Part shown: positions 33,023 to 45,206 of the stretch, piece by piece
Position numbering within the stretch: position 1 is the stretch's first letter
Layout of the letters: each line of letters starts with the position of its first letter
DNA from: Oxytricha trifallax
Taxonomy: Eukaryota; Ciliophora; Spirotrichea; Sporadotrichida; Oxytrichidae
DNA: 64,000 nucleotides
Assembly (NCBI GenBank): GCA_000711775.1
Contig: ARYC01017409.1
Location: 18,157-82,156, forward strand
Direction: 5' to 3'
Notes under the pieces: model-generated
Told to the model about the DNA's origin: nothing
The model's database searches: none
What the model saw: only the letters and a program-made list of their open reading frames with translations
Position numbers and translations under genes: made by a program

Positions 33023-36000
33023 ATGCAAGAATCAAAAACTCGCACCAATAAATCAGGCTCAAATGAAGTAGTGAGTTTTTATGAAAAACGCAAGTCAGAT
33101 GACTAAAAAACTGATGTTAAATTGAGTTCATTTATATAATTACTTGATCGGTTGGGTTAATCCCAGAAAACTCAATAAAAATTGCTGTAAGTAATAATAT
33201 AAGGAAATTTTCTTACTGAGATGCTAAGTAAAAATAGAAATAACATTCAATTTGGGTATATTTATAATTTTTTTCTTTTAGATTGATAGAGAAATTTATA
33301 GAGCAATTCTATTCAGCTCATGATCACAGACAAATATTTCAGTTTATGCGGCTTTTGATGTCAAATGTAAGAATTTACGAATTCTACATTTATCTATAAA
33401 ACATAATTTTAGTTAGATAGAGAAAGAGGCAATTATGGATTAAAAGAATCAGCACTTGCTAAGTTTTACTCAGAAATTTTGCTCTTAAATATAAATATTG
33501 TTAAATTATTATTATTTATCAGTAAATTAACTCAATAAAGGTTTACCTCCTGCAGAGGCTGACAGATTGAAACATTGGAAGAATCCAACTAAGTAACCCA
33601 TAGGATCCCCAGCTGGAGACTTTGTAAACTTATTTTTACGAATTTAATCATATAAATTTTAAAGTTACATAAAATAAAATGTTTTAGGAGTTTTGGTTCA
33701 TGTGATGAAGAATAGAGCGAGAAATGACTCAAAACTGACATTAAATTAACTAAATTAATTGCTAGATTAATTGGCCAGGTCTTTTGATAATGAAAAAAAG
33801 AAGCAGATTTTAGCTAGAATTGTATAAGATACGACAATAGATGAACAGAAATGGATTGCTAGAATCAAAATAGTTAAATCTTATTACAATAAAACTTAGA
33901 ACTTAAAATTTTAGCTAGAAATTTAATTTATTTAATCATCTTGAAAGATTTAAAGATAGGTATAGGTTATGAGACAATCCTCAAAAGTTACCATCCAGAC
34001 GCCTTAGAGCTTTTTAATGCAACAAGTGATTTGAGGTCAGTATTTGAAGAGCTTTAAGTTTAAGAAGACTAAGTCAGACAAGGTTCAGGAGGGAATCAAT
34101 AAATGTTTAGAATGTTTTTCCCAATTAAACCTATGCTTGCTGGAAAACTAGCTCCATAGTAAATTGCTGAGATGGTAAGAAAAGAAGGGAAAGTCTTGAT
34201 CGAAAACAAATTTGATGGGGAGCGAATACAGTGTCATATGCAGGATGGAGTGGTCAAGTTTTTCACAAGAAATTCGAATAATTACACAAGGATATATGGA
34301 CCTGGAATGAGCAAATACATCAAAGAAAACGTTGATGCTTAGGCTGTCATTCTAGATGGTGAGATGATTGTTTGGGATAACTAGAAAAACTAGGTTGCAC
34401 CTTTTGGTCAGAATAAGCAAGTAGCTCTCAGGGAGTATGGAGTCTATGAAAATGCGCCACCAGAAAAGCCTTTCAAAGTTAAGTAATAACATTAACAGGA
34501 TGGGGACAATTAAAGCGAAACTACCAAGAGTTAATCTGCAGCTGATGGTTCTCATCTGTAACTCTGCTATAAGGTATTCGATATCTTGTATATAAAAGCT
34601 CATGGCGATAGCGAGGAAATAAATTTAATGGGAGCTAGACTTCAAGACAGAAAAACTGTACTCTCTAGAATTATAAAAGAAGTTCCAAATACTCTTGAAA
34701 TAGAAATGGGAAAAGAATGTGAGACGGTTGACTAAGTGTTTGATGAGTTCAATTAAAGCATTTACAAGAATGAAGAGGGAATTATTATCAAGAAAATTGA
34801 ATCTGTTTATAAACCAAATGAGAGGTCAGTTAACTGGATTAAACTTAAGGGAGAATACATTGACAGTTTAGGTGATACTTTAGATTTGATAGTTATCGGT
34901 GGATACTTTGGCGAAAGAAAAAGAATAGGAGTAAGATAACTTAACTCATTAAATTTAATTAAAGGGCAATGATTGGACAGATCATATTAATGTATTTCTT
35001 GTGGGTGTAATGAAGAAGTTGGATAAATAGAATCCCTAAAACTGTGTAGTATATCCGTTTTCAAGAGTAGGTACAGGTTATTCTATGGATGAACTTTCAA
35101 AGCTAAGAAATTAGCTTAAACCCTATTGGAAAATGTATGATGCCAGAATGCCTCCCGCTCTTTATGGTCGTTGGGTGCCTTCTATGTCAGATAGACCCGA
35201 TGTTTACATCACAGATGTCTCTAAATCTGTGATTCTTGAAATCAGAGCTGGTGAGCTAGTCGTCTCTGATTAATACCCGACCATGTATACCTTGAGATTT
35301 CCAAGAGTCCTGAAGATTAGATATGATAAAAACTGGGATGAAGCTTTCAGTCATTATGATCTTTAGGATATGATTAAGAACTTCTAAGAATCTCGTAGAC
35401 TTAAGAAGAAGGATAACGCAAAGGGTATTTATGAGCACAACGATGAAGATGAGGACGAATAATAAGACGGAAAGAAAAAGCGAAAAAATAAGAAAAGAGC
35501 TATTTCAGAGGAAGAACTGAAAAGCAGGGATGGTTAAGCTTCAGAAGATGGTTAAATTTATATCACTCATAAGGATAAATTCAGCAAGGTTATTGATTTT
35601 TACAGAGAAGCAGATACTAAGAATGTTGTGAGAAAGTCTGATATGTTTAGAGGTATGGAGTTCTACATTGTAAACGTCGATGATTCAATTGCTAACAAGC
35701 CCTATCTTGAAAGTAGAATAGTTGATATATCCATCATGAATTTATTAAATTTGAAATCTCTGCTTAAATTATAATTATTATACAAAGTTTGACTAGATGG
35801 TTTAGATTATGTAGTGCCTATTCTTGCACTTTGGTCAAACCCTACAGTGGTACTCCCTGCATTATCATTCCTTAACACTGTATTTGTGCTAGCATCATTA
35901 TAAGGATCAGTATCTTTTTCATTCAAATTTTATCTCAAAGTCTTTGCACCTTCCTTCCCAAAATTGTTCTTGCCTTAATTTCTACTCTGTCCATAGCTTG

Positions 36001-38189
36001 TATGATTTCTATTTTTCCCTTGTTTTTCATTGACGGGATTTGTGATTCTGATATCTATATTTGTCTTTTATTTTATCCTAACTTCAGACCCACTATTACT
36101 GCTATTGTTTCTATTATGATGGCTTGTTGAGTTAATTTTATCTTTATTCTATGAAGTTTTTCGTTAATCATGGTTGGTGTATGCCTCAACTTCTTCTTAA
36201 GTTTAAACCTCATTTTAGCTTGTTGTTTAGGGTCTATTAATGCTATTCTTTTGTTGAAACATTGGCTTTAACTTTTTGGATTAATTAGGATTCCCTGAAT
36301 AAGAATTGACTCAATTAAATTTTGCTAAACTCTATGATAAATTTTTATAAATTTTAGTTACTAAACAATTTACAATAAATCACTTGAAAGATCTTCTACA
36401 AGCATTTCTAAGTATCTGATTTATTTGAGTTGTTATTATGTTTGCTATTTTATGCTTGATATCTCTGATTTTTATAATATTTGTTTTGTTAATGAAGTTT
36501 AATATCTAATAAAATTTAATATTTAAAGAAGTTAAACTTCCTCTTCGTGCTTTTGTTGATTCTTTTGAGATTCTAAGACTAAATTTGACTATAAAAATGT
36601 GTCCTCAATTCTTGCTTAAGGCTTTACTCACTAAATATAATTAACTATGATTATCTTTATATTATATATTTCTCTGTACTTTGAGTCCATTTCTTCAACT
36701 TCTATAAATTAATTAGTGACTATTAATTACTGTAAATTATTTGGAAACATATTAATTTTAAGATAGAATAGTTGAGCATGGTGGAACTAGAGTGTAAAAC
36801 CTCAGACCCACAACTACTCATATAGTAGCGGCACAGTAAGTTCAATAGATAAACATTTTCCTCTAAACTTATATTTACATAATATCCTCCCAAATATATT
36901 TTTCTAAGAAGTTAAACAAACTTTTCATTATTAATATAGTATCGACTTCAAAGTAAAGATTCTTATTGAGAAATTGAATATGAACATAGTTAAGTTTAAT
37001 TGGGTCTTGGCTTGTATTGAAAGAGGGTTCTTAGTTGATTTAGAACCTGTGTACATGCTGCACGCTAATGAGAAGCTATTAGAGTATTTTAGAGATAATC
37101 AGTTATTACAAATAATTGATTAAATCTAATAATGGTACTTATTTGATTCTGAAGTCAAAGTTTATTTAAACCTTATATCATAGATTTTCCCCGATTAAAC
37201 ATTTTAAAGATAATCTAGACCCTTATAACGATCATTACACTCAATTTGTTGATCCAAAACGGCTGACCGAAATCCTTGATTAAATCCCTAATGATAAAAT
37301 TGAGTTTTAAATAATCGATACAGACCCAGATATCGAATAAATCTTCACTCAGGTAGGATGCAGAGGTCTCTTCTATGGTAAAAAGTTTTATTTAATTCGA
37401 TCTGAGGGGGTTTTGGAACAAATGACAACCTAATTTGACATGGAAATCGAGTACTAAAGTTTGTTACATGCTAAATTTGCTGGATACTATAGGAAATAGC
37501 ATTTGCAGTTATCCGAGTAGAAAAGTGGGAAAGATGTTAAACATAAAAATCTCATGTTTAACAAGTTATAAAATGAAGAAGATTAAGTAGTAGTAAAATG
37601 TGTTGATAAAATTATGAAGATGGAAGAGTTCAATGTTTTAAGTAAGCTTCGATTATATGGAGCAATCCTCTTAGATTTTAAAATTTAATCAAATATTTTG
37701 AGAATTAATAAAGACAACCATATTTATAGAATTGAATGCAATATCTATCAAAAGTCCAAATTTAATATTATAGATTCATTGCCATCATCTCAGCACTTAA
37801 CACAAGATCATGTTGATTATATAATCTTGACTGATAGAGTGGGCGATAAGGAAGATATTTAGAAAATAAAGTAAGTCGCCTAGCGTAGAGGATTATAAGT
37901 TGTTGATATCAAATGGCTTGCTGATAAAATGAAACAATTCGAAGATAAAATTATTAATGATGAAGCTGATGATAACGATATAAATAATCATGATGAAAAG
38001 ATTATATAAGATAAAGAACAGTCCAAAAGTAGTGATAAAATAGGAGATTTTAAGCTAAAAGATAAAGATTAAAGTGAGAAAAAACCTGTAAATAAAAAAA
38101 GTGTAGATAAGAGAAAGAGAGATAGTGATGATGAAATAATGAGGGCTCTTGATAGATTTAATGAAGATATATCAATGAGTCTGAGTTGA
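33023..38189 (+). CDS. LIG4: DNA ligase IV (NHEJ), germline copy with a large IES
   Basis: ATP-dependent ligase that seals double-strand breaks in non-homologous end joining. ATG 33023; introns 33187-33281, 33367-33412, 34931-34964 and about 36829-36930. N-terminal DNA-binding domain (LDRERGNYGLKESALAKFY, LPPAEADRLKHW). Adenylation motif LIENKFDGERIQCHM with Lys-Asp-Gly (34198-34245); later motifs VILDGEMIVWD, EEGIIIKKIES and VNWIKLK; OB-fold GGYFGERKRIG. First BRCT MFRGMEFYIVNVDD...RIVEHGGTRVQ, then INILIEK-like and NWVLACIERGFL; second BRCT from LSKLRLYGAILLD to VVDIKWLADKM. Ends Lys/Asp-rich, TGA 38187-38189. Split by IESs at about 33482-33531, 33640-33690 and 35714-36763, with an unresolved frame change near 37190. 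Ligase I/III lack tandem C-terminal BRCTs. Confidence 0.92.
33482..33533. other. probable IES in LIG4, pointer candidate CTC
   Basis: CTC at 33482-33484 and 33531-33533. Removing 49 bp joins KFYSEILL to NKGLPPAEADRLKHW in frame. The pointer is short, so borders are tentative; no GT-AG intron fits. Confidence 0.5.
35714..36775. other. 1.05-kb IES in LIG4, 12-bp pointer TAGAATAGTTGA
   Basis: TAGAATAGTTGA occurs at 35714-35725 and 36764-36775. Removing 1,050 bp joins YLESRIV to EHGGTRVQNLRPTTTHIV, restoring the first BRCT domain exactly. The spacer is not simple AT-rich DNA; it contains antisense coding sequence (next entry). Confidence 0.9.
35735..36725 (-). CDS. coding segments of another gene nested inside the LIG4 IES
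   Basis: Reading leftward: FIEVEEMDSKYREIYN (about 36725-36680), EQSLKQELRTHFYSQIQS (about 36640), ESQKNQQKHEEEVQLL and a coiled-coil-like stretch to RYLEMLVEDLSSDLLQ (36580-36370), then a long open frame GNPNQSKKLKPMFQQKNS through SGSEVRIKQKTNIDIRITN and NLNEKDTDPYNDASTNT (36290-35790), about 160 codons without TGA. Composition is Asn/Ser/Gln/Lys-rich like other proteins here. Frame changes mark small internal IESs or introns. Neither a certain start nor a stop lies inside the spacer. Chance is unlikely given the length, heptads and codon pattern. Family not recognised. Confidence 0.68.
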
Positions 38190-38441
38190 ATCAATGTATA
38201 TATTATTAGAAAAATCAGATTTAATATTGATAACTGATAAGTTTTTCACTTGTAAATTTTTTATTGACAATATATATTATTTAAATTATGATCCAGTAAA
38301 TTTGATATTATTTATAGCACTATACTTAACATTAAAAATTAATATTGATTTATAGAGCTTCAGCATTTGAAAATGAATTGAAATTACCGCATTTTTAAAT
38401 AATTATAATTATAAACAAGTAAAAACTATTCCCAATCAACC

Positions 38442-39495
38442 ATGTTTGAAGCTAAACTTGCTGAAGGTCTCATCCTCAAGAAAATCGTCGAGTCCATCAA
38501 GGATATTGTCACAGACGTCAACATTGATATCTCACCATCAGGTAAGCCTACCTTTCCTAAGATGCAGTTGATTGGAATAGAGTGATTTAAATTAAAAAAT
38601 ATCTGCTATTCCGAGCAAAAAATGGCATTCATTCCAATTCTTGTTGATTTATCTTAACATGCTCGATTTTATAGGCATCTCCCTCCAAGCTATGGACTCC
38701 TCTCACGTTGCCCTCGTGTCACTCAACCTCTCCATGGACGGTTTCGAGCACTACCGTGCCGACACCAACATGGTCCTCGGTGTCTCCATCGCCAACTTGG
38801 CCAAGGTCATGAAACTTGCAGACAACAATGATCAAATCACTCTCCAAGCCGATCACGAAGCCACCCACTTGAAGATCATCTTCGAGAACCCAAAGACTGA
38901 GAGAACCACTGAGTTCAACTTGAACCTCATCACCATTGACAGTGAACATCTCGCCATCCCAGAGACTGAATACTCATCTGTCGTGACCATCAACTCAGGT
39001 GAATTCTCCAAGATCTGCAAAGAGCTTTTCTCTCTCTCAGAAACTGTTCAAATCACCACCAACCCAGAGTACGTTCAATTCTCCGTCGAAGGTGATGTTG
39101 GAAGTGGTTCAGTTAAACTCGGACACAACGACTCAGACAAGAAGGAAGACCAGACTTTATAATTATTTATTAAAGGGATTTACAGTTGAATGAATGAAGA
39201 ATATAGGAAATAATTCAATTAGACTGTATTGGAAGTTAGCGAGAGCGTACAACAACAATTCGCTTTGAGATACTTGAACATGTTCAACAAGGCAGCTACT
39301 TTGAGCAGCTTCACTAGACTCTGCCTCCATCAAGAGCAACCCCTCGTTGTCGAGTTTTAAAATTATTAATAATCATTTTCCCCTTTTTTATACTGTTTTC
39401 ACATTAATTTTAAACTAATTGTAAATTGTTAGTTCAAGATTGACAACCTCGGAGTGCTCAAGTACTTCCTTGCCCCCAAGATCAGTGACGAGTGA
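38442..39495 (+). CDS. PCNA: PCNA (sliding clamp), germline copy with two IESs
   Basis: Homotrimeric clamp for DNA polymerases and repair factors. ATG 38442 (MFEAKLAEGLILKKIVESI), intron 38542-38674, then ISLQAMDSSHVALVSLNL (the conserved QAMDSSHVxLV), DNNDQITLQAD, the interdomain connector around SEHLAIPETEYSS, FALRYLNMFNKAA and the C-terminal LKYFLAPKISDE, TGA 39493-39495. Two IESs (39152-39225 and 39353-39434) removed, the frame is exact and gives 257 residues, the normal PCNA length. Third positions favour C and G far more than in neighbouring genes, a sign of high expression. A clean single-copy call. Confidence 0.97.
39152..39225. other. IES 1 in PCNA, pointer AGACT
   Basis: AGACT at 39152-39156 and 39221-39225; removing 69 bp joins KKEDQT to VLEVSESVQQQFALRY as in other PCNAs. 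Confidence 0.9.
39353..39434. other. IES 2 in PCNA, pointer AGTT
   Basis: AGTT at 39353-39356 and 39431-39434; removing 78 bp joins EQPLVVEF to KIDNLGVLKYFLAPK. Confidence 0.88.
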
Positions 39496-39789
39496 ATGCC
39501 AGCATTGCACACTAAGTTATTTTCAATAGAGTTTATATAAGCATAAGTAACTATAAACAAGTATATTGCAGTTTGTTTGAGCTATCTAGATTTATTTTGT
39601 AATTTTTGTCTTATTATTTTTGCTATCTCCCCTCATTGATATGTTTACATTATACTGTAAATAAAATAAAATTTCCCAGATTTAATCACCAAAAAATTAG
39701 ATAAAGGCAAGGAAATCCAAAATTAGAGCAAGGTAAACTTATGATTATATTATAAAATAGTTTTTATATTAATTTATATCAGGTTTTTA

Positions 39790-42700
39790 ATGGATAACTT
39801 AGATAATATTCGACAGAGTCAAAGTCAAAAACAAAAATATGACAGTGCGTTCCTTTTTTCAAAGTAATAATTGATTTTAGGGAAAAATGAAAATATTTCA
39901 GCTGAGGATACACAAGAGAATGAGGGATTTAGCTTCTCCTCGCTTTATGATTTGAAAGCCCATAGTTATTGGCCGAAGTAAGTCAACTAATAAATTTTCA
40001 AACACGAACAAATTGTCTTATTTTAAGCACTCTCGTCTATAAATTCATGATATACAATAAATCTTTAAGTCTCTCATGATTTCGCACAATAAAACTTCCA
40101 TAAGACAATTTTAAACCCCCTATTTTAATAAAGAGTGATCGTATTCTTACTATGTTCTTGCTACATATTAGGAGTGACTGCTTTGTATCTGCAATTCAAT
40201 TTGCCTCTCATATTCATAGCATTATTACTGATAGTAAACTTCTTAGTTTTAATTTTGTTTGGCAACTATATGCTGAGAGCTGTCTTGTTCCCCTATGGCA
40301 ATTATCTCATCAAGAAGAAAATTGATTCAGAAATTAATGCAAGGTACTCCAGAGATTTCGCTAAGTTGATTTAGTAACTTCATAGAACTTTGAGAATCTT
40401 TGCTGGTCAGGTACCAATGGAAGCTTTAAAATATTTATTGTAACTGATTTACAATTATTTTAAAGGTTTTATATAAACTCAATTGTATATGCTAAAAATT
40501 AAATAAATTATTCGCTTTTTACTTGAAGACTCCAATAGAAACATCAAAGAAAGGCTAAGATGATGCTGAAGAGAGAAGCTTATTAGTTCGAGCAATGAGT
40601 GAAAGCAAAAATGAAACAGATTCAAGAGACAGAAAGAAAATCATAGTTGATATAAATTCAAGTAAGATATACCTTATTTAAGGATCAATTGTTTGAATCT
40701 TCTTGTAGAAATTAAAATGTAAAGTTTTAAAATTTTTATAAGAAATAGATTATTGTAAAGTGTAATCAATTTAACTTTATATTAATGAATGTTCACAATC
40801 GTTGAGTTAATGAGTATATACACAGCAGTAAATTAAAAACTTTTAGACAATAAAAAATTCAAGAAAAACTCTCCATTTGCAAAATCTACTCTTTACATGT
40901 CTGAAATCATTGATAAACTAAAACAGTTAAATATTACATTTCATGACAAGGAAATTGACTTAGACAGATTTAGGAATGTTTACAGCTACTACAGTAAAGA
41001 GCTAATTGATGAGGATCAATAAGAGGCGGCTCTACAGTAAAAGTTGCCTAATATTCATTCTACGTAGATGAATAAGTAAATATTATAAGAAATTGGCGAA
41101 CTATCTGAGAAATTCAGTGCTACTATAAATAGAGCATTAAGAAATAGATGTGGCTGTTTTTGCAGGTTTTAAAGAATGTATGGGTTTATGGAATAAAACA
41201 TGCTACTATTAGAAAAGAACTTTGATGCATAGCATTTCATGATTAAAGGACATAGGAGATCTGCAATCGATTGCATGTTCTTTCCATGTACAACTTAAAA
41301 TAACTTCACTATTGATCTTAATAACCCCTAAGGAGACTTCTTAAGCAAGCCCACTTATATAGTGTGTAATCCTAATGCATTAATCTATTAAAATATGGTA
41401 AACTAACCTAATGCTTATTGGCTTACGTTTTTCTTGAAAAGAGGAATAAACGTGATGTGCTGGAATTACAGAGATTATGGATTATCGAAATCTTCTTGCT
41501 GTATAGGCATTAATCCATACAATACTAAACTAGATGCAGAAAAAGTAGTAGAATTTCTAGTTAATAAACTTTAAGTTAAAGGGCCTTTAGGAGTATACGG
41601 TAGATCTATAGGAGGAATAGCTTCAACTCATTTAGCGAATAAATTTCCTCAATATGTCAAATCATTGATTGTTGATAGAACCTTTAACGAACTAGATATT
41701 TTAAGTGAAAGAAGAATGACTGGTAGATGCACGACAGCTGTCTTTAGATTAATTAGCTACAATTGGAAGGCATTAAATGATAGAAATTTCACTCAAGCAA
41801 AATGCTTCAAAATTTTGACATGCGATCCAAACGATGACGTAGTAGATAATTTTAGTTCTTTAGCAGTAGGAGTCGCTTAAAAACTATCAACTAAAGATTA
41901 TAACTAGCTAAAATGGAAAAGATTTTATCAATGCTTGTGTGCTCTTTTTGATTTAGAAGAGTTGCTAAACAAGAAACTTAGCGAGGAAGACAGAGAAAAA
42001 CTTACTTCTAGAGTTTTAATTAATGGTCATGAATCTATAGATACAGATTTCAGTAGGAATTTTTCACTTAATAAAGATGACGACGATATGGAGACCGTAA
42101 CACCTGATATAGAGTCTAATATGCGTATAAGTTTACTAAAGAAAGAGAGCAAAAACACAAATAATTTGGTAGGCTCAACTGTAAGTTTATTGAACAAAAA
42201 TGATAAACTTGAGAATAAGATTAGTGTTGACTATCTTAAGAAACGCATAAGCTAATTGAAGCATTTCAAGGAAATTCAGTTTGTAATTCATACCATTGTC
42301 CTCTTGCTGAATGATTTAGTAGCTGGCACTTTATCCATGAGAGACTTATTAAATATGACAAGACTTAGAAAGTTTGACGAGTTCTAAACTTTCCTAAAAG
42401 TCCTAGAAGTTTACGGAGTAGGCTACGAAGACGATATCTCACAAGATAAGCAAAACCTAGATCGTTCAACTTTCACTCACACGAACTAAACTATTTTAGA
42501 ACTGTCTGCAATATCTGATTGCTGTCAATAGCAACTAATGCTAATTCACAAAAAAGATTCAAAGCACTATGGAGAGAATAATGTGCTTAAAGGTCACTTA
42601 GCGAACTTTCTATCTTTTCAAATTGAATGCTTTGAAGATTTAATTAATATATAGAGGGACAAGAGAGATAAATGGATTTTATAGCAAAGGCAGCTTGGAA

Positions 42701-43895
42701 ATACGAGTACAAACATATAGTACTATGATGACTTTACTAATATCGAATAAGGGCATTTAGTATACATGAAATGTGGGCATCGTGGCAAACCTTCTAGATT
42801 AGAGGAAAAACGTATCTCTAGATTACTGAGGAAATCTGGCTTTATATAATATTAAATAATTTTAGATTTTTTAATAGTTAAATTGGCTTTATTCCCATGC
42901 TTGAAGAATTATACAATGCCTAAAAACCCAAGCCTATCTAAAAACCTTAAGTCTAACCAAATCAAAAAGATATAGAAGTAGAAGAATTAGATCCTTCAGT
43001 TTGGGATAATTTTTAATATCCACCAAAAATAAAGAATGATAAATAAGACATCAAAGACATTCCTATAATTGCTAGTACCCCACTTTTATAATTAATTTAT
43101 GACATTAAATTGCCTTTAAAAGCCAACATAGGTTTCTCATTTTTTACTAAAGACTTAACCTCTAATATGAATCATCGAATAAAAAACTATTCATACCAAT
43201 AACAAGAGATAAAAGCTATAGTTTTCAATTTATATTTAATTAAAAACATAAATATACATATTTATATATATATATAAGCGCCACCCTGGCAATCCCAATA
43301 ACACAAAATGACTTCAAGTTTAATCAGAAACAGCTATCAGACAGTAAAAGATTGAATAATAAAGTATTTTCATAAAATTTGTTCATGAGAGACAATCTTT
43401 TCACTGGTGAAGGATTCAATCTGTAAAATTAAATGATAAATCAAACACGTACTTTTCCAGTATTTTTTTGAATTCTTGTGTGTTTTATTAGTTTTATTTT
43501 ATGATTATGAACGTTGGAATGAACTTAAATTTGCTAAATGGCCTAAAACCAAGTGATAACATTGAGAATTAAACCAATAAATATTAAATGAATAAACCTA
43601 AAGTAGACGATAACAATAGTGATGATATTGTCGATGATGATGATGTGGAATAAATTAACTATTTATAAATATTTTAATTATTAAAGAATCACACATGCAC
43701 TTCTCAGATGAAGATAGTGGAAATTAAGATAAAATGGAGCAAGATTTAGACAAAACCTAAAATAATGCGACTGATGATGCGTCAAATATAGGCAATTATC
43801 AACACAGAGATCTCAGAATTAAATAATAAATTATTTATAAAATAATTACAAGTAGTGACGATGGAAACATTCTTAAGAACTTCCCACTGCAATGA
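39790..43895 (+). CDS. ABHD16-like membrane-bound alpha/beta hydrolase
   Basis: ATG 39790 (MDNLDNIRQSQSQKQKY); introns 39845-39880, 39978-40027 and 43460-43491. Hydrophobic pair VFLLCSCYILGVTALYL and LIFIALLLIVNFLVLILF (40140-40260) form a membrane hairpin. After frame changes near 40110-40130 and 40380-40860 comes one long segment to 42845: LSKPTYIVCNPNALIYQ, INVMCWNYRDYGLSK (oxyanion region), LGVYGRSIGGIASTHLANK with the GxSxG nucleophile elbow, FKILTCDPNDDVVDN (probable acid) and YMKCGHRGKPSR (probable His). An acidic Asp-rich tail (DDNNSDDIVDDDDVEQ) ends at TGA 43893-43895. One IES (42837-42892) confirmed. ABHD16 enzymes are phosphatidylserine lipases; that activity is inferred. Confidence 0.8.
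42837..42892. other. IES in hydrolase gene, pointer TGGCTTTAT
   Basis: TGGCTTTAT at 42837-42845 and 42884-42892. Removing 47 bp joins LLRKSGFI to PMLEELYNAQKPKPIQ and restores a long open frame. Confidence 0.9.
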
Positions 43896-44278
43896 TAAAA
43901 AAAAGATGAAATTTGCATTTATTTATCTATATTAGGGACAGGAAGGGGAAAGTGAAATATTAGAATATGATTTGAAAAATTTAAATGATAATCATATTTT
44001 AATTAACTTCTTAGTTTTTTTATATCATAGAGAATAATTGAATGTATTGGAATAACTTCTTATAATGTTAGTATTCTAGGTTTAGTTCCTGTATAATTAA
44101 ACAATTTAAGACCTGTTTTTAAAAGTAAAAAGCCAAGTTTCTTAGGTTAATTTAAGAATACGTTCTTAATTTATCTAATATCAAAACTTAAACAGAAAAT
44201 CTTAATTTGAAATATTTTAGTAAGCTATAATACTTTTAAACTTCTGTCTACACAATTAATTAATATATCATAATTTAT
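43896..44278. other. AT-rich spacer between convergent genes
   Basis: About 380 bp between a plus-strand stop and a minus-strand stop; holds both 3' ends. No further structure seen. Confidence 0.5.
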
Positions 44279-44932
44279 TCAAAATCTCTTAAAGTCTTCG
44301 TTGTCTTTCTTATTCTTGAAATAATCCTTCTATATCAAGTAATCATCGAACATCTGCTTCTTCTTATAAGCGAAGGCATTTTCGTTGATTCCAATATACT
44401 TATCTTAGATGTCACTTGTGATCTATTTCATGAGGAAATGCCCAAACAAATCAATTGCTTGCATAGCGATGGCCACTTTTATGACTTTCTTCAATTCCAA
44501 AGATGAAAAGTTTTATTCGAAAATGCCTGCTCTATACATACTAAAAAGGGCAAGGGGTACATATGCTCTGCTCACGTAAAACATACCGTCTTCAACCTTG
44601 AGACCCCTTTAGATTTAATTAATAGTATATTTAATATTCGCTAATTAGAGATCAAAAATATCAGTTGAAATGCCAAAAAGATCATCCTGCTATCCATTAA
44701 CTCAAAGTAATGATTGCATATAATCAATGATATATAGAATTTATGAGATCTTAGTGGCTTCATCCTCTTCAATGCCTCTACACAACAAAGCTTTAATATC
44801 TGTTCTGTACTGTAGCCTGTCAGATTTAGTGTAAGTCTTTAATTCTTTTAGCATTCTCATAATTTTTTCAGTAAAAAACAAACCCTTTTTGGCTTTTTTC
44901 TATGGAACTTGCTGATTGTTATCTTCGTCCAT
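44279..44932 (-). CDS. hypothetical helical protein, one in-frame TGA
   Basis: ATG 44932 (MDEDNNQQVPQKKAKKGLFF) to TGA 44281-44279, 218 codons with all TAA/TAG read as Gln. Mostly helical: MRMLKELKTYTKSDRLQY, ATKISQILYIIDYMQSLL, VYVSRAYVPLALFSMYR-like amphipathic stretch, KKVIKVAIAMQAIDLFGHF. One TGA lies in frame at 44704-44702, between MQSLL and VNGQQDD; the frame is otherwise unbroken and no pointer pair explains it as an IES. It could be a mutation, a sequence error or readthrough. Family not recognised. Confidence 0.62.
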
Positions 44933-45206
44933 TGTTATTGAAAAGTATAAATTTATAATTTTGTTTTAAAGTTAAGGCTATATTTTATTATAATAAGGTC
45001 ATATCAACTATTTAAATTAAAATTTACTATAAATTTAACAATTATTTCTCTATATAACTAAGCAAATAAAAGAAATACTAATTAAAAAGTGAATTCAAGT
45101 TAAGAATATAAAATTTGAGTGAAAGTCGATAAATTAAAAACATTAACATGAACATATAAATACACTCCCTTTTATAAAAAATTCAACATATATTAAAATT
45201 TCAGTC

